NCBI RefSeq assembly: GCF_900099835.1
Contig: NZ_FNKP01000001.1
Location: 1,178,001-1,242,000, forward strand
Length of the DNA stretch: 64,000 bases
Source: Paraburkholderia fungorum
GTDB taxonomy: Bacteria; Pseudomonadota; Gammaproteobacteria; Burkholderiales; Burkholderiaceae
Direction of reading: 5' to 3'
The notes under the pieces were generated by a model that ran no database searches, was not told the origin of the DNA, and saw only the letters and a list, made by a program, of their open reading frames with translations. Both the position numbers and the translations under genes were made by a program. Position 1 is the first letter of the stretch. Each line of letters opens with the position of its first letter. This document shows positions 12,229 to 21,769 of the stretch, one piece after another.

Positions 12229-13082
12229 CGCCGGCCGACGCTAACGCAGCCGTCAGCGCAACGCCCGACGCCTGGCTCCTGACCGGCCAGGTCATGCACG
12301 AACGCGTGCGCCCGGCGCATCACCGGTTCACGTACCCCGTGTTCTACGTGCGCTGCGACCTGGACCGTCTCGATTCGCTCGACAGCGGCTGGTTCGGTAT
12401 CGACCGCTGGCGTCCGTTGAGTCTGTATCGGCGCGATCACGGCCCACGCGACGGCAGCGAACTCGCTACGTGGATGCGCGAACAACTTTCCGCAGCAGGC
12501 ATCGGCGAAGCGGACGGCAAGATCTGGCTGCAGGCCTTCCCGCGCGTGTTCGGCTACGCGTTCAACCCGATCAGCTTCTGGTTTTGCCACGACCGCAACG
12601 GACAACTCCGCGCGCTGCTCGCCGAGGTGCGCAACACCTTCGGCGCGCGCCACAGCTATCTGCTCAGCGCAGAAAACAACGCGCCGATCACCGTCGACAC
12701 CCCGCTCGAATGCCGGAAAGTGCTGCACGTCTCGCCGTTTTGTCGCGTGGAAGGAAGCTATACGTTTCGCGTGAAGGAGGGGGCTGACCGCTCGTCCGTC
12801 GCGATCGATTACCACGACGCGGACGGTCTGCTGATCCGCACTGCGTTGTCCGGCCGCCTGACGCCGCTCACTCGCGCGAGCGCATTCGCCGCGCTGATCC
12901 GCCAGCCGCTGCTGAGTGTTGGCGTCGTCGTGAGAATTCATTGGCAGGCGGTGCGGCTTGCTCTCAAAAAAACACCGTTCTACGGCAAACATCCCGCGCC
13001 GGGCCGCAGCACCGACGCATCCACCGACCCCGTCGCAGCCGCCCGGACTTCCGCCGCTGCGCAGCCCGTTTCGTCCGATTGA
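12225..13082 (+). CDS. DUF1365 family protein
   Basis: 285 aa from the ATG at 12225, which overlaps the stop of the preceding gene by four bases, indicating translational coupling; an ATG at 12213 is an alternative. Recognisable DUF1365 features are the start of the domain (VMHERVRPAHHRFTYPVFY), FPRVFGYAFNPISFWFCHD (about 105-123), AEVRNTFGARHSYLL and KVLHVSPFC. The biochemical role is unknown. Its constant association with CFA synthase and the flavoprotein suggests a part in lipid modification. The last 35 residues are Ala/Thr/Pro-rich and probably disordered. Confidence 0.85.
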   Translation: MTPADANAAVSATPDAWLLTGQVMHERVRPAHHRFTYPVFYVRCDLDRLDSLDSGWFGIDRWRPLSLYRRDHGPRDGSELATWMREQLSAAGIGEADGKIWLQAFPRVFGYAFNPISFWFCHDRNGQLRALLAEVRNTFGARHSYLLSAENNAPITVDTPLECRKVLHVSPFCRVEGSYTFRVKEGADRSSVAIDYHDADGLLIRTALSGRLTPLTRASAFAALIRQPLLSVGVVVRIHWQAVRLALKKTPFYGKHPAPGRSTDASTDPVAAARTSAAAQPVSSD

Positions 13083-13094
13083 GGAGCTTCAGCC

Positions 13095-14306
13095 ATGGCG
13101 CTTTCAAGAACCCTTAGCGGCCTTCAGACCGTCCCCGCGTCAGGCCGCCTGTTTCTTTCGCTGCTCGAACGGATCAAGGTCGGGCACCTGGTGCTCGTCA
13201 CGCCGGACGGCCAGCCGCGCGTGTTCGGCGATCCGCACGCGGCGCCCGGCGCGCGTCTTGAACTGCGCGACTGGCGTGCGTGCGGTGCGATTCTGCGCAA
13301 GGGCGACATCGGTTTCGCCGATGCGTGGCGCTCGTTCTGGGTCGATACGCCCGACCTCGCCGCGTTGCTGCGCGTCGCGATCCGCAACGAGCGTGCGCTG
13401 CAACGTACCGTGTACGGCGGCTGGCTCGCGCAACTCTGGTACGGGCTGCGGCATCGGCTGAGGTCGAATACGCGCTCGGGCAGCCGGCGCAATATTCACG
13501 CGCATTACGATATCGGCAACGCGTTTTACGCCCAGTGGCTCGACCCGACGTTCACGTATTCGAGCGCGGTGTTCGACGGCAATTTTCATCAGTCGCTTGA
13601 GGATGCGCAGCACGCGAAATATCAACGCATCATCGATACGCTCGGTTTGCGCGCGGGCATGCAGGTGCTTGAAATCGGTTGCGGGTGGGGCGGTTTTGCG
13701 ATGCATGCGGCGCGCCAGGGCATCCATGTGCATGGCGTGACGATCTCGCCAGCGCAACTCGAATTCGCGCAGCGACGCGTGAACGAAGCGGGTCTGGCTG
13801 AGCGCGTGCAACTCGAATTGCGCGACTACCGGACCTTGACGGGGCAGTACGACGGCATCGTGTCGATCGAAATGTTCGAGGCGGTCGGCGAGAAATTCTG
13901 GCCGACGTACTTCGAAATCGTACGCGAACGTCTGCGGCCCGGTGCCCGCGCGCTGGTGCAAACCATCACGATCAACGACTCGCATTTCGCCGCCTATCGC
14001 GCGACGAGCGACTTTATCCGCGAGTTTATTTTTCCGGGCGGCATGCTGCCGAGCCCGCAACGTTTCGTCGATGCCGCGCGGCGCGGCAAGCTGGTCGCGT
14101 GTACTTCGCTGCAGTTCGGCCGCGACTACGCGGAGACGTTGCGCCGTTGGCGCAGCGCGTTCGAAACGCAACTCGACACGATCCGCACGCAAGGCTTCGA
14201 CGAAATTTTCGTGCGCACGTGGCGGCTTTATCTGGCCTACTGCGAAGCGGGTTTCGATGAAGGACGCACAGACGTGATGCAGTTTCTTCTCGCGAAGGCC
14301 GACTGA
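13095..14306 (+). CDS. cfa: Cyclopropane-fatty-acyl-phospholipid synthase family methyltransferase
   Basis: 403-aa S-adenosylmethionine-dependent enzyme that methylenates or methylates double bonds of phospholipid acyl chains at the membrane. Signatures are HYDIGNAFYAQWLDPTFTYS (about 136-155), the SAM motif LEIGCGWGGFA (about 192-202), GVTISPAQLEFAQ, SIEMFEAVGEKFW (about 257-269) and FIREFIFPGGMLPS. GAGG lies about ten bases before the ATG. It is third in the operon. In other bacteria enzymes of this cluster make cyclopropane, methyl-branched or furan-type fatty acids; which applies here cannot be told from sequence alone. Confidence 0.93.
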   Translation: MALSRTLSGLQTVPASGRLFLSLLERIKVGHLVLVTPDGQPRVFGDPHAAPGARLELRDWRACGAILRKGDIGFADAWRSFWVDTPDLAALLRVAIRNERALQRTVYGGWLAQLWYGLRHRLRSNTRSGSRRNIHAHYDIGNAFYAQWLDPTFTYSSAVFDGNFHQSLEDAQHAKYQRIIDTLGLRAGMQVLEIGCGWGGFAMHAARQGIHVHGVTISPAQLEFAQRRVNEAGLAERVQLELRDYRTLTGQYDGIVSIEMFEAVGEKFWPTYFEIVRERLRPGARALVQTITINDSHFAAYRATSDFIREFIFPGGMLPSPQRFVDAARRGKLVACTSLQFGRDYAETLRRWRSAFETQLDTIRTQGFDEIFVRTWRLYLAYCEAGFDEGRTDVMQFLLAKAD

Positions 14307-14307
14307 C

Positions 14308-14829
14308 ATGCGCGCGCTCGCGGCTCTCGCGCTGATGCTCGCGACGTTGTCGGCGAGCCCGGCGTGGGCGGATTGGCATGACGACGTGCAGTCCGCGAAA
14401 CTGGTCGGCGAAGGCGATTTCAGCGTGTTCGGTTTCAGGCTGTATCGCGCGCAGATGTGGAGCGAGCGCGTGCCGGTCGATTACGGCGAGCGCTTCGCGC
14501 TGCACATCGTCTACGTGAAAAGCATCCGGCGCGAGCGGCTGGCGGACACGGGCATCAACGAAATCAAACGGATCGCCGACGCGCCGATTCCCGCGCAAAC
14601 GTTGGAGCGCTGGCGCGCGAACATGCTTCAGGCGTTCGTCGATGTCGCGCCTGGCGATCAGCTCAGCGCGGTTTATCTGCCGGACAAAGGCGTGCGGTTT
14701 TACGCGGGCGAGCGCATGACAGGCGAGTTCGACGATCCCGCTTTCGCGCGGGCGTTCTTCGGTATCTGGCTCGATCCCGCGACGCGCGCGCCAGCCTTGC
14801 GCAAGCAATTGCTGGGGACGGTGCAGTGA
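14308..14829 (+). CDS. Chalcone-isomerase-like periplasmic protein
   Basis: 173 aa with a signal peptide ending near SPAWA/D (about residues 13-22). The mature part resembles bacterial chalcone-isomerase-like domains (FSVFGFRLYRAQMW, ALHIVYVKSIRRERLAD, NMLQAFVDVAPGDQL, VRFYAGERMTGEFDD). The bacterial versions are thought to bind fatty acids rather than chalcones. It starts two bases after the cfa stop, so it is the last gene of the lipid operon and probably handles the same lipid class outside the inner membrane. It converges on the esterase gene 20 bases downstream. Confidence 0.8.
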   Translation: MRALAALALMLATLSASPAWADWHDDVQSAKLVGEGDFSVFGFRLYRAQMWSERVPVDYGERFALHIVYVKSIRRERLADTGINEIKRIADAPIPAQTLERWRANMLQAFVDVAPGDQLSAVYLPDKGVRFYAGERMTGEFDDPAFARAFFGIWLDPATRAPALRKQLLGTVQ

Positions 14830-14848
14830 GGTTGCGGGCGCTTGCGGC

Positions 14849-15910
14849 TTATTCGTGACGGCCGGGCGCGCTTTGCCTCGGGCAATCCGCATCCTGCGTC
14901 GATGCCGAGGTTTGTGCGGTGTCTGCAGCGGCAGTAGCAGTAGCAGCTTTTGCGCGCCGCCGAATCTGATACACGTTGCTTGCCGTGCTTGCCGTGCCTG
15001 ATGAGGACGACGGAGGCATCTTCAGTTCAAGCGCATCCCGGCACACCGTCGCGTCGATAAACGCGCTGACGTCGTCGAGCACCGGCGCGAATCCGCGTAA
15101 CGGGCCCGCAATCGCTCCCACCAGCAGCGCATGCCCGACTCGCGGATAGTGCTTCACCTCCACGTCCCGATCTCCCGCTGCGTGCAGCCTGGCGGCGAGG
15201 CGGTCGGTGTTGCCTGGATCGACTGTGGTGTCGCGCTGACCCGCAGCGATGAAAACCGGCGGCTCGTCGCCTTCGACAAAATTGATCGGCTGACTCGCGG
15301 CGCGCAATGCGGGCGGGAAGATCTGTTCGAGCGTGGCGTCGTGCAGTGGCAGGAAGTCGTACGGACCGGCCAGCCCGATTACGCCGCTCAGGTCGCTTTT
15401 GCTCATCTGCTGCGCCGCGAGGTAGCGGCCGTCGGTGGCGAGCAGCATCGCGATGTGCGCGCCAGCGGAATGGCCCATCAGAAAGATTCGCGACGGATCG
15501 CCGCCGGTTTCGGCCGCGTGATCGCGCGCCCAGCGCACGGCGGCGGCCGCGTCATCGACGAAACCGGGGAACGCGGTATCAGGCCATGTCCGGTAGTCGG
15601 GCACCACGGCGACATATCCGCGCGACGCCAGCGCTGCGCCGACGAACAGGTAACTGCTGCGCGAGCCGTTTTGCCAGCTTCCGCCATAGAAGAACACGAC
15701 GATGGGACGTCCATGTGCCCCGGCCGGCGGCGCACCGGCTGCCGGGGTGTAGACGTCTAGTTGCTGGCGAGGGGCGGTGCCGTAGGGCAGGCCGCTTTCC
15801 ACGTGGAAACTCTTGTGCGACACGGCGGCATTGAGCACGCCCGCCGCGCTGCAACCGCCAAGCGCGGCGAGGGCGAGAGCGGCGGTCACGGTGAGCAGGC
15901 GTCGAGGCAT
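14849..15910 (-). CDS. Alpha/beta hydrolase lipoprotein (carboxylesterase-like)
   Basis: 353 aa from the ATG at 15910, which is followed at once by a lipoprotein signal (lipobox LGGC, Cys20). The fold shows VVFFYGGSWQNG (71-82), an oxyanion-hole motif in which the usual His of HGGGW is Tyr, the nucleophile elbow GHSAG (Ser148), the acid in AAGQRDTTVDPGN (Asp227 or Asp231) and the catalytic His in YPRVGHALLVG (His260). It is probably anchored in the outer or inner membrane and hydrolyses an ester of unknown identity. The C-terminal 60 residues are low in complexity. It is the last of three minus-strand genes after the ferritin-like gene and mntH. Confidence 0.85.
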   Translation of the reverse strand: MPRRLLTVTAALALAALGGCSAAGVLNAAVSHKSFHVESGLPYGTAPRQQLDVYTPAAGAPPAGAHGRPIVVFFYGGSWQNGSRSSYLFVGAALASRGYVAVVPDYRTWPDTAFPGFVDDAAAAVRWARDHAAETGGDPSRIFLMGHSAGAHIAMLLATDGRYLAAQQMSKSDLSGVIGLAGPYDFLPLHDATLEQIFPPALRAASQPINFVEGDEPPVFIAAGQRDTTVDPGNTDRLAARLHAAGDRDVEVKHYPRVGHALLVGAIAGPLRGFAPVLDDVSAFIDATVCRDALELKMPPSSSSGTASTASNVYQIRRRAKAATATAAADTAQTSASTQDADCPRQSAPGRHE

Positions 15911-15993
15911 GAGGGGCGATCGTCCGAAAAAGTTCGTTCGATCAATGTACGCGGTGGCTTGGGGAATGGATGCAGGGGCGGTTATCCGCCCAT

Positions 15994-17298
15994 TCATCCG
16001 CTGATGTTCATCACCTGCCAAAGCAGAACCCCGTTCAGGCCGACCACCACCAGCGCGCCGGTCGCGGCTGCAATGGTCGTCGAGCGCCGGTTCCGGTAAC
16101 GGCCCATCAGCTTCCCGCTCGATGTGAACCACACCAGCGCGATCATCGGCAACGGCAGCGCGATACTCAGCACGACCTGGCTCAGCACCAGCGCGCGCGT
16201 TGCATCGACACCGAGCGCGACCACGATAAACGCGGGCACCATCGTAACCAGCCGCCGCGCCCACACGGGCATATGAAAGCCGACGAAACCCTGCATGATC
16301 ATCTGCCCGGCCATCGTGCCCACCACCGAACTCGACACCCCCGACGCAATCAACGCCGCCAGAAAGAGGCCCGCCGCCGCGCCGCCGAGCAGCGGCGTGA
16401 GCGTACGCCACGCGGTTTCGATGCTCGCGATCTCCGCGTGTCCGGCGTGAAACGCGCCCGACGCCATGATCACCATCGCCATGTTGATGAGCCCGGCGAC
16501 CCCCAGCGCAACCACCACTTCGATATTCGAAAACCGCAGCAGCTTCGCGCATTCGCCGTCGTTGCGGGGTTTCACGCGATGCTGGGTCAGCCCCGAATGC
16601 AGGAACAGCACATGCGGCATCACGGTCGCGCCGATGATGCCGACGGAAATGGTCAGCGCGTTGCGATCGGGCATCGACGGCGTGAACGTGTGCTTCGCCA
16701 CGGCCGCCCAATGCACCGGCGCAATCAGCAATTCCGCGAGATACGACAGCCCGATTACGCCGACGAGCGCCGCAATCGCCAGTTCGAGCGGCCGGAAGCC
16801 GCGCTTCTCGAATTGCAGCAGCCCGTAGGTGACGGCGGCGGTGATCAGCATGCTCGGCATCATCGGCAAACGCGTGAGCAACGACACGCCGATCGCGCCG
16901 CCGACGAATTCGGCGAGATCGGTCGCCATCGCCGCGATTTCGCTGACGCCCCACATCGCGAACACGCAACGGCGCGGTAGCGACGCGCGGCATAGCTCGG
17001 CGAGATTGCGGCCGGTCACGAGCCCGAGTTTCGCGGACAACGACTGGAACAGCATCGCGACCACGTTCGCCACCGCGACCACCCACAGCAGCGAGTAGCC
17101 GTAGCTCGCGCCCGCCTGGATGTTGGTCGCGAAGTTGCCGGGGTCCATGTACGCGATCGACGCCACCACTGCGGGCCCCGCGAATGGCAGGATCGCCCGC
17201 AGGCCGCGCCGCCTTCCCGCCAGCGTCTCGCGGATATCGAAGCAGGTTTGCTCGCTGAGGGTCTGCGGCCCTACGGCCTGGCTGACTGCTTCGTTCAT
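15994..17298 (-). CDS. mntH: NRAMP-family Mn2+/Fe2+ transporter MntH
   Basis: Inner-membrane proton-coupled divalent-metal importer of 434 aa with eleven or so membrane segments. The family's two metal-site motifs are intact: DPGN in helix 1 (52-55) and MPH in helix 6 (227-229). GGAG lies nine bases before the ATG. It follows the ferritin-like gene by 126 bases on the same strand, so the two metal-linked genes may be co-transcribed. I saw no clear MntR or Fur box and no yybP-ykoY element in the gap. Confidence 0.94.
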   Translation of the reverse strand: MNEAVSQAVGPQTLSEQTCFDIRETLAGRRRGLRAILPFAGPAVVASIAYMDPGNFATNIQAGASYGYSLLWVVAVANVVAMLFQSLSAKLGLVTGRNLAELCRASLPRRCVFAMWGVSEIAAMATDLAEFVGGAIGVSLLTRLPMMPSMLITAAVTYGLLQFEKRGFRPLELAIAALVGVIGLSYLAELLIAPVHWAAVAKHTFTPSMPDRNALTISVGIIGATVMPHVLFLHSGLTQHRVKPRNDGECAKLLRFSNIEVVVALGVAGLINMAMVIMASGAFHAGHAEIASIETAWRTLTPLLGGAAAGLFLAALIASGVSSSVVGTMAGQMIMQGFVGFHMPVWARRLVTMVPAFIVVALGVDATRALVLSQVVLSIALPLPMIALVWFTSSGKLMGRYRNRRSTTIAAATGALVVVGLNGVLLWQVMNISG

Positions 17299-17424
17299 CG
17301 CGGCTCCTGTTCGTCGTCCGGCGTGCGGGGCAATAACGGTGAAGCCCGGCGAACGGGGACGCGCGATTGCGATAGCGGTCGCGGCGTCCCGTTGCCGGTG
17401 AGGCTGGTGCTCACAGCATGCGCG

Positions 17425-18402
17425 TCACGCGCTCATGTTGAGCGTCCCGTTCACGCCGTTCGGGAAGAAGCCGCCTTTGGTCGCGATCGAACTCGTCAGA
17501 TAGACGATGTTGAGCACGTTGCCGTAGCCACGGCTGAACGCGAGTCCGTTGCTGTCGAGCGGCACGATGTTCGACGTGCCGGCCGTGGCGCCGGTGATGC
17601 CCTGATCGTCGTGGCCGTTCTGATCGAGGCTGTTGCGCGCGGCCGAGATCGCATTGGCCGCCGTGACGAGACTCGTCATGTCGATCCCTTTCGAGTACAG
17701 CACGGTGCGTACCAGCCCCGCGTGATACGCCTCGGCCGCGAGAATGCCGGCCGCCGCTTCGAGAAACGTCTTGTTGGTGATGAGCGGCGAAGCGCCTTTG
17801 TAAGCGGTGACGCCGACGTCTTCGAAGATGAACGCGCCGAGCAGGAAGTTGTTGTCGCTCTCGTACGGATTGAACGCGACGCCTGCGCCGACGAGTCCCG
17901 CCGCGCGCGCGGCATTCGAGAACGCGCCGTTAGGATTGGTGCCGCCGATATCGATCGACGGCATCGCGACCGCTGCCGACCCGAGCGCGCTGCGCAGGAA
18001 TGCTACGTGCTCGCGTTCGTCGTTGGCGATCTCGTTGGCGTAGGCCTTGACCACTGCGTCCTGAAACGGAACCTGCTGGCCGGGAATCACCGTGCCCGCC
18101 GTGCCGACGCCCGCCGTCATGCTGGCGGCCAGTCCCGAGCCGGTCGTTGCGTACGTGTAGAACTGCGATTCGAGGTACTCCAGATTCAGCGCGAAGTTGA
18201 GAATTTCAGCGTCGGTCGGTGCGCTGGCCGCCGACACGCTCGAACCGGACCCGCCGCCGCACGCGCTGATCAACGTGCCGCCGACCAGACCCAGGCCCAG
18301 GCCGCCGGCGTTGCGGAAAAATTGCCGGCGCTGCAGGCGGCGCTCGACGCGACGATCGAATGCATCGATCAGGGATGCTGATTTATTGCTGGATTCCGAC
18401 AT
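17425..18402 (-). CDS. Ferritin-like domain protein with twin-arginine/lipoprotein-type signal
   Basis: 325 aa from the ATG at 18402, preferred because GGAGGAG lies just upstream. The N-terminus carries RRQFFR (25-30), a glycine-rich hydrophobic stretch and a lipobox-like ISAC (45-48), suggesting Tat export and perhaps lipid anchoring. The mature part is a Ferritin_2-type four-helix protein: NLEYLESQFY, EIANDEREHVAFL and AAEAYHAGLVR supply Glu and ExxH-type ligands for a di-metal site. Relatives are often called desiccation-related proteins; the function is not known. Its neighbour mntH suggests metal or oxidative-stress handling. Confidence 0.85.
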   Translation of the reverse strand: MSESSNKSASLIDAFDRRVERRLQRRQFFRNAGGLGLGLVGGTLISACGGGSGSSVSAASAPTDAEILNFALNLEYLESQFYTYATTGSGLAASMTAGVGTAGTVIPGQQVPFQDAVVKAYANEIANDEREHVAFLRSALGSAAVAMPSIDIGGTNPNGAFSNAARAAGLVGAGVAFNPYESDNNFLLGAFIFEDVGVTAYKGASPLITNKTFLEAAAGILAAEAYHAGLVRTVLYSKGIDMTSLVTAANAISAARNSLDQNGHDDQGITGATAGTSNIVPLDSNGLAFSRGYGNVLNIVYLTSSIATKGGFFPNGVNGTLNMSA

Positions 18403-18975
18403 GGTTCTGCTCCTCCGATGGTTCACTGCGGACGCTGCCCGCTCGCGTGCTCGAACGCAAAAACGCGGACGCAATGAGGCCCCGGTTCTTCTGAGAAGAA
18501 CTAAGTATTAGACGGAGAAGAAGAGAGTCCTCACCCGCCTTTACGGAGCGAATCTGCGACTAGATGCAAACCTCACAAAAGATTTCCTGGTGCATTCGCA
18601 ACATGTGCCGCTTGCGCTAATCCGGCGGGCAGAAACCTGACGTTCCGTTGAGAGTTTTTAAGATGCTGGATAGTGCCGCGTTAAAACGGCCGATCGCCCG
18701 TTCACGTCGCTCAGCCCGTTTTGCGGAGGATTCGCCGCGATCCTCTGTACAATTGCCCGATCGACCGCCCGCTGAAGTACGAAATTGCCGCATCACCCAG
18801 GCGACAAGTGCAAAGCGGGCGCTGCATGACAGGGCGCCCCCACCTACCTGTATGAGCTTGCGCTTATGACATGTATCAGGACCCGCATTTGCACCGGCGC
18901 TCGTCGCGCTCATCGCATCTGCCGTCCCGCGCCCTTTGAAACATCGAACCCATCCGACTTAAATCGACTGAATTC
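18403..18975. other. Intergenic region between the ferritin-like gene and map
   Basis: 573 bases holding the divergent promoters. A dyad GAGGAT (18726-18731) / ATCCTC (18740-18745) precedes a TACAAT hexamer (18748-18753) on the plus strand, a possible map promoter although the -35 is poor. A 98-codon minus-strand frame (18617-18913) has no ribosome binding site and no recognisable domain; I do not call it a gene. Confidence 0.4.
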
Positions 18976-19761
18976 ATGGCCATTACCTACAAGACTCCCG
19001 ACGACATCGCCAAACTGCGCATTTCGGGCCGCCTCGCGGCCGACGTGCTGGCAATGATTGGCGAGCACGTCAAGGCCGGTGTCTCCACCGACGAGCTCGA
19101 CGCGCTGTGCAACGACTACATCGTCAACACGCAAAAGTCGATTCCGGCCAATGTCGGTTATCTGGGCTTTCCGAAGACGGTTTGCACGTCGGTGAACTCG
19201 GTGGTGTGCCACGGCATTCCGAACCGCGCCGAGATCCTGAAAGACGGCGACATCGTCAATATCGACGTCGCGATCATCAAGGACGGCTATTTCGGCGACA
19301 CCAGCCGCATGTATTGCGTCGGTCAGCCGAGCACGGTGGCGCGTCAGCTGATCGACACGACCTACGAGGCGATGCTTGCCGGTATCCGCGAGGTGAAGCC
19401 GGGCGCGACGCTCGGCGATGTCGGCTATGCGATCCAGAAAGTGGCGCAGCGCGATGGCTTTTCGATCGTGCGCGATTATTGCGGGCACGGCATCGGCAAG
19501 GTCTATCACGAAGATCCGCAGGTGCTGCACTACGGCCAGCCGGGGCAAGGCGTGCGTCTGAAGCCGGGCATGGTCTTCACGATCGAGCCGATGGTCAACG
19601 CAGGCCGCGCCGGCACGTCGGTGCAACGCGATGGCTGGACGGTGGTGACCAAGGACCGCTCGCTGTCCGCGCAATGGGAGCACATGATCGCCGTCACCGA
19701 CGACGGTTATGAACTGCTGACGCCGTGGCCGGATGGCACCGGCAGCTACGAAGCACCTTGA
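18976..19761 (+). CDS. map: Methionine aminopeptidase, type I
   Basis: Cytoplasmic metalloprotease of 261 aa that removes the initiator methionine. The five metal ligands are visible in context: Asp in NIDVAIIKDGYFGDTSRMY (two), His in CGHGIGK, Glu in FTIEPMV and Glu in QWEHMIAVT. It lacks the zinc-finger N-terminal extension, as in bacterial type Ia enzymes. It is not next to rpsB, the usual site of the essential map gene, so it may be a second copy; the rest of the genome is not visible. Confidence 0.95.
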   Translation: MAITYKTPDDIAKLRISGRLAADVLAMIGEHVKAGVSTDELDALCNDYIVNTQKSIPANVGYLGFPKTVCTSVNSVVCHGIPNRAEILKDGDIVNIDVAIIKDGYFGDTSRMYCVGQPSTVARQLIDTTYEAMLAGIREVKPGATLGDVGYAIQKVAQRDGFSIVRDYCGHGIGKVYHEDPQVLHYGQPGQGVRLKPGMVFTIEPMVNAGRAGTSVQRDGWTVVTKDRSLSAQWEHMIAVTDDGYELLTPWPDGTGSYEAP

Positions 19762-20011
19762 GTAAAGATTGAGCACAGTGAGCGCGCCGCGCATCGGGTC
19801 GATGCGCAACGCGTTCACGCAGCAAGTCCAGCAGCATGGTCACGCGGCATTGCGCCGCCCGCGTCTGATGCCCGACGCGTGAAAAGTGCCCAGTTTTTGC
19901 GCGTTTCGTGCCGATACTTCGCGCGGCGGCTGAATCCAGTCAAGAATGAATTGACTCGCGCGCCGGTTCGGTTAAAGCTACGCCTTAGGGTTTCAAGGGG
20001 TTTTCGTCTGC

Positions 20012-20545
20012 ATGATTCCGTCATTGACCGTTCGCCGTATTGCCGCTGAACAGGGCACCGTTTTTCGCGAACTTCGCACCGCGTCGCTGAGGGAGGCACC
20101 CTACGCCTTCGGCGCGACGCTCGAAGACGCGTTGTCGGCGGAGGCCGCCAGTTTCGACGTGACCGCCGCCGAGCACGCGGTTTCGTTTTCCGTCAGCACT
20201 TTCATTCTTTACACCGAGGGTCATCCGGCCGGACTGATCGAAGCGCATTTCGACGACTCGGCAGCGCGCCGCGCGTTTGTCTGCGAGTTGTGGGTGGCGC
20301 CCGCGGTGCGTCATCTGCGGGGCGGCGAGTTGCTGGTCGATACCGCCGGCGCGTGGCTGGCAGGCGAAGGCGCGGACGAAATCTACGCGTGGGTCGCCGA
20401 CGCCAACCGTAACGCCATGCGCTTCTACGAGGCGCTCGGTTTCGGTCCGACCGGCGAGCACCGGCGCGTCGAGCGTGCGCCCGAGCAGGTCGAAAGCCTG
20501 CTCGTACGGCATGTGCCGGTTACGTCCCAGGTGCATCAGCAGTGA
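20012..20545 (+). CDS. GNAT-family N-acetyltransferase
   Basis: 177-aa cytoplasmic acyltransferase. The pattern CELWVAPAVRHLRGGELLVDTA (motif A; the acetyl-CoA loop is slightly non-standard, RHLRGG) and WVADANRNAMRFYEALGF (motif B) define the fold. AAGGGG precedes the ATG. The substrate is unknown and the neighbours (map, minC) give no hint, though map suggests protein N-termini as one unproven possibility. Confidence 0.85.
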   Translation: MIPSLTVRRIAAEQGTVFRELRTASLREAPYAFGATLEDALSAEAASFDVTAAEHAVSFSVSTFILYTEGHPAGLIEAHFDDSAARRAFVCELWVAPAVRHLRGGELLVDTAGAWLAGEGADEIYAWVADANRNAMRFYEALGFGPTGEHRRVERAPEQVESLLVRHVPVTSQVHQQ

Positions 20546-20813
20546 TCTCCGCGAGCGGCGCGTCAGTCTGCCGCTCGATTCCCTTCCATGTCTGCACAGC
20601 GTTCGTAGCCGGGCGCGTGGGTCGCTTGCCGGTCCACACATTCGCTCGATCGACGGCGCCTGGCCAGGCCTCGCGGTCAGGCTGTTGGCCGCTACGCGGC
20701 GCGAGCAGGCGGTGCGTGAGCACGCGGCCGTCGAGCGCATTTTTTCTCCCGGCAAAAAAGCTCGCTGTGCGCGTGGACGCCTGTAAAATACGCAAAATTT
20801 TTTGCCGAACGCT

Positions 20814-21665
20814 ATGTCGCCCAAGAAATCGCCCTTTTTCGAACTCCGCAGTGGCGCTGTCGATACGCTCCTGTTCGTGGTCAAGACAACCGACCTCGAT
20901 GCAATGCGTGCCGAGCTGACCCGGCGCTTCGAGGCGACCCCCGAATTCTTCGCTAACGACGTCGTCGCGATCGACGTGCGGCGCCTCGCCGTGAACGAAC
21001 GCGTGTCGCTCGCCGACATCGCGCAACTGCTGGACAGCGTGCGCATGCGGCCGGTCGGCGTGGTCGCGAACGCGCAGCAGGGATGGGCGGCCGAGTCGGC
21101 GCTACCGCTGCTCGAGGCGCGCGACCGTCGTGGCGCCAGCGGAAAATCCGCTGATGAAGAGGGCGCTGCGGCCAACGCGAGCGCCGCCGCCAGTGCCAGC
21201 GCGAGCGCTACGCCCGCTGCGGCCCAGGCAAGCTTGCTTCCGCCCGACATGCCCGCTTCTGCATCCGCGAGCGCTTCCGCCGCCGTCGAACCCACGCCTG
21301 CTGCCGAGCCCGTGCGGCTCGCCACGTCGTCGCAAACGATGGTGGTCGACAAGCCGCTGCGCTCCGGTCAGCGCATCTACGCGAAGGGCGACCTGGTCGT
21401 GCTCGGTCTTGTGAGCTACGGCGCGGAAGTGATCGCCGAGGGCAACATCCATATTTATGCGCCGCTGCGCGGCCGGGCATTGGCCGGCGTGCAGGGCAAT
21501 CACGACGCGCGCATTTTCTGCACGTGTCTCGAGCCGGAACTCATTTCGATTGCGGGCATCTATCGAACGACGGAGAACCCGCTGCCGTCCGACGTGCTCG
21601 GCAAGCCTGTGCAGATCTGGCTCGAAGAAGAAAAGCTGATGATCGAACCGCTGCGGCTCACGTAA
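20814..21665 (+). CDS. minC: Septum-site determining protein MinC
   Basis: Inhibitor of FtsZ polymerisation that, with MinD, blocks division at the poles. It is 283 aa from the ATG at 20814. The N-terminal domain (about 1-105, [18 protein letters not shown]) is followed by a long Ala/Ser-rich linker (about 108-175, many SASA/AAAS repeats), much longer than in E. coli, and the C-terminal beta-helix domain ([32 protein letters not shown]) that binds MinD. No Shine-Dalgarno sequence is visible: the upstream bases are T-rich and form a small palindrome (GCAAAATTTTTTGC, 20792-20805). A TTG at 20802 is a less likely start. Confidence 0.95.
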   Translation: MSPKKSPFFELRSGAVDTLLFVVKTTDLDAMRAELTRRFEATPEFFANDVVAIDVRRLAVNERVSLADIAQLLDSVRMRPVGVVANAQQGWAAESALPLLEARDRRGASGKSADEEGAAANASAAASASASATPAAAQASLLPPDMPASASASASAAVEPTPAAEPVRLATSSQTMVVDKPLRSGQRIYAKGDLVVLGLVSYGAEVIAEGNIHIYAPLRGRALAGVQGNHDARIFCTCLEPELISIAGIYRTTENPLPSDVLGKPVQIWLEEEKLMIEPLRLT

Positions 21666-21769
21666 CGCCTGCGAAGTGCGCGCGGCGCTGAATGAATCCG
21701 GCGCGCGGCGTTTCACGGCAAATATGGCCGCACATAATTGACGATATTGACGAACACAAGGTAAGGGTA

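Noticed and set aside
18617..18913. 98-codon minus-strand frame upstream of map
   Set aside because: No ribosome binding site, no domain, and it covers the likely promoter region.
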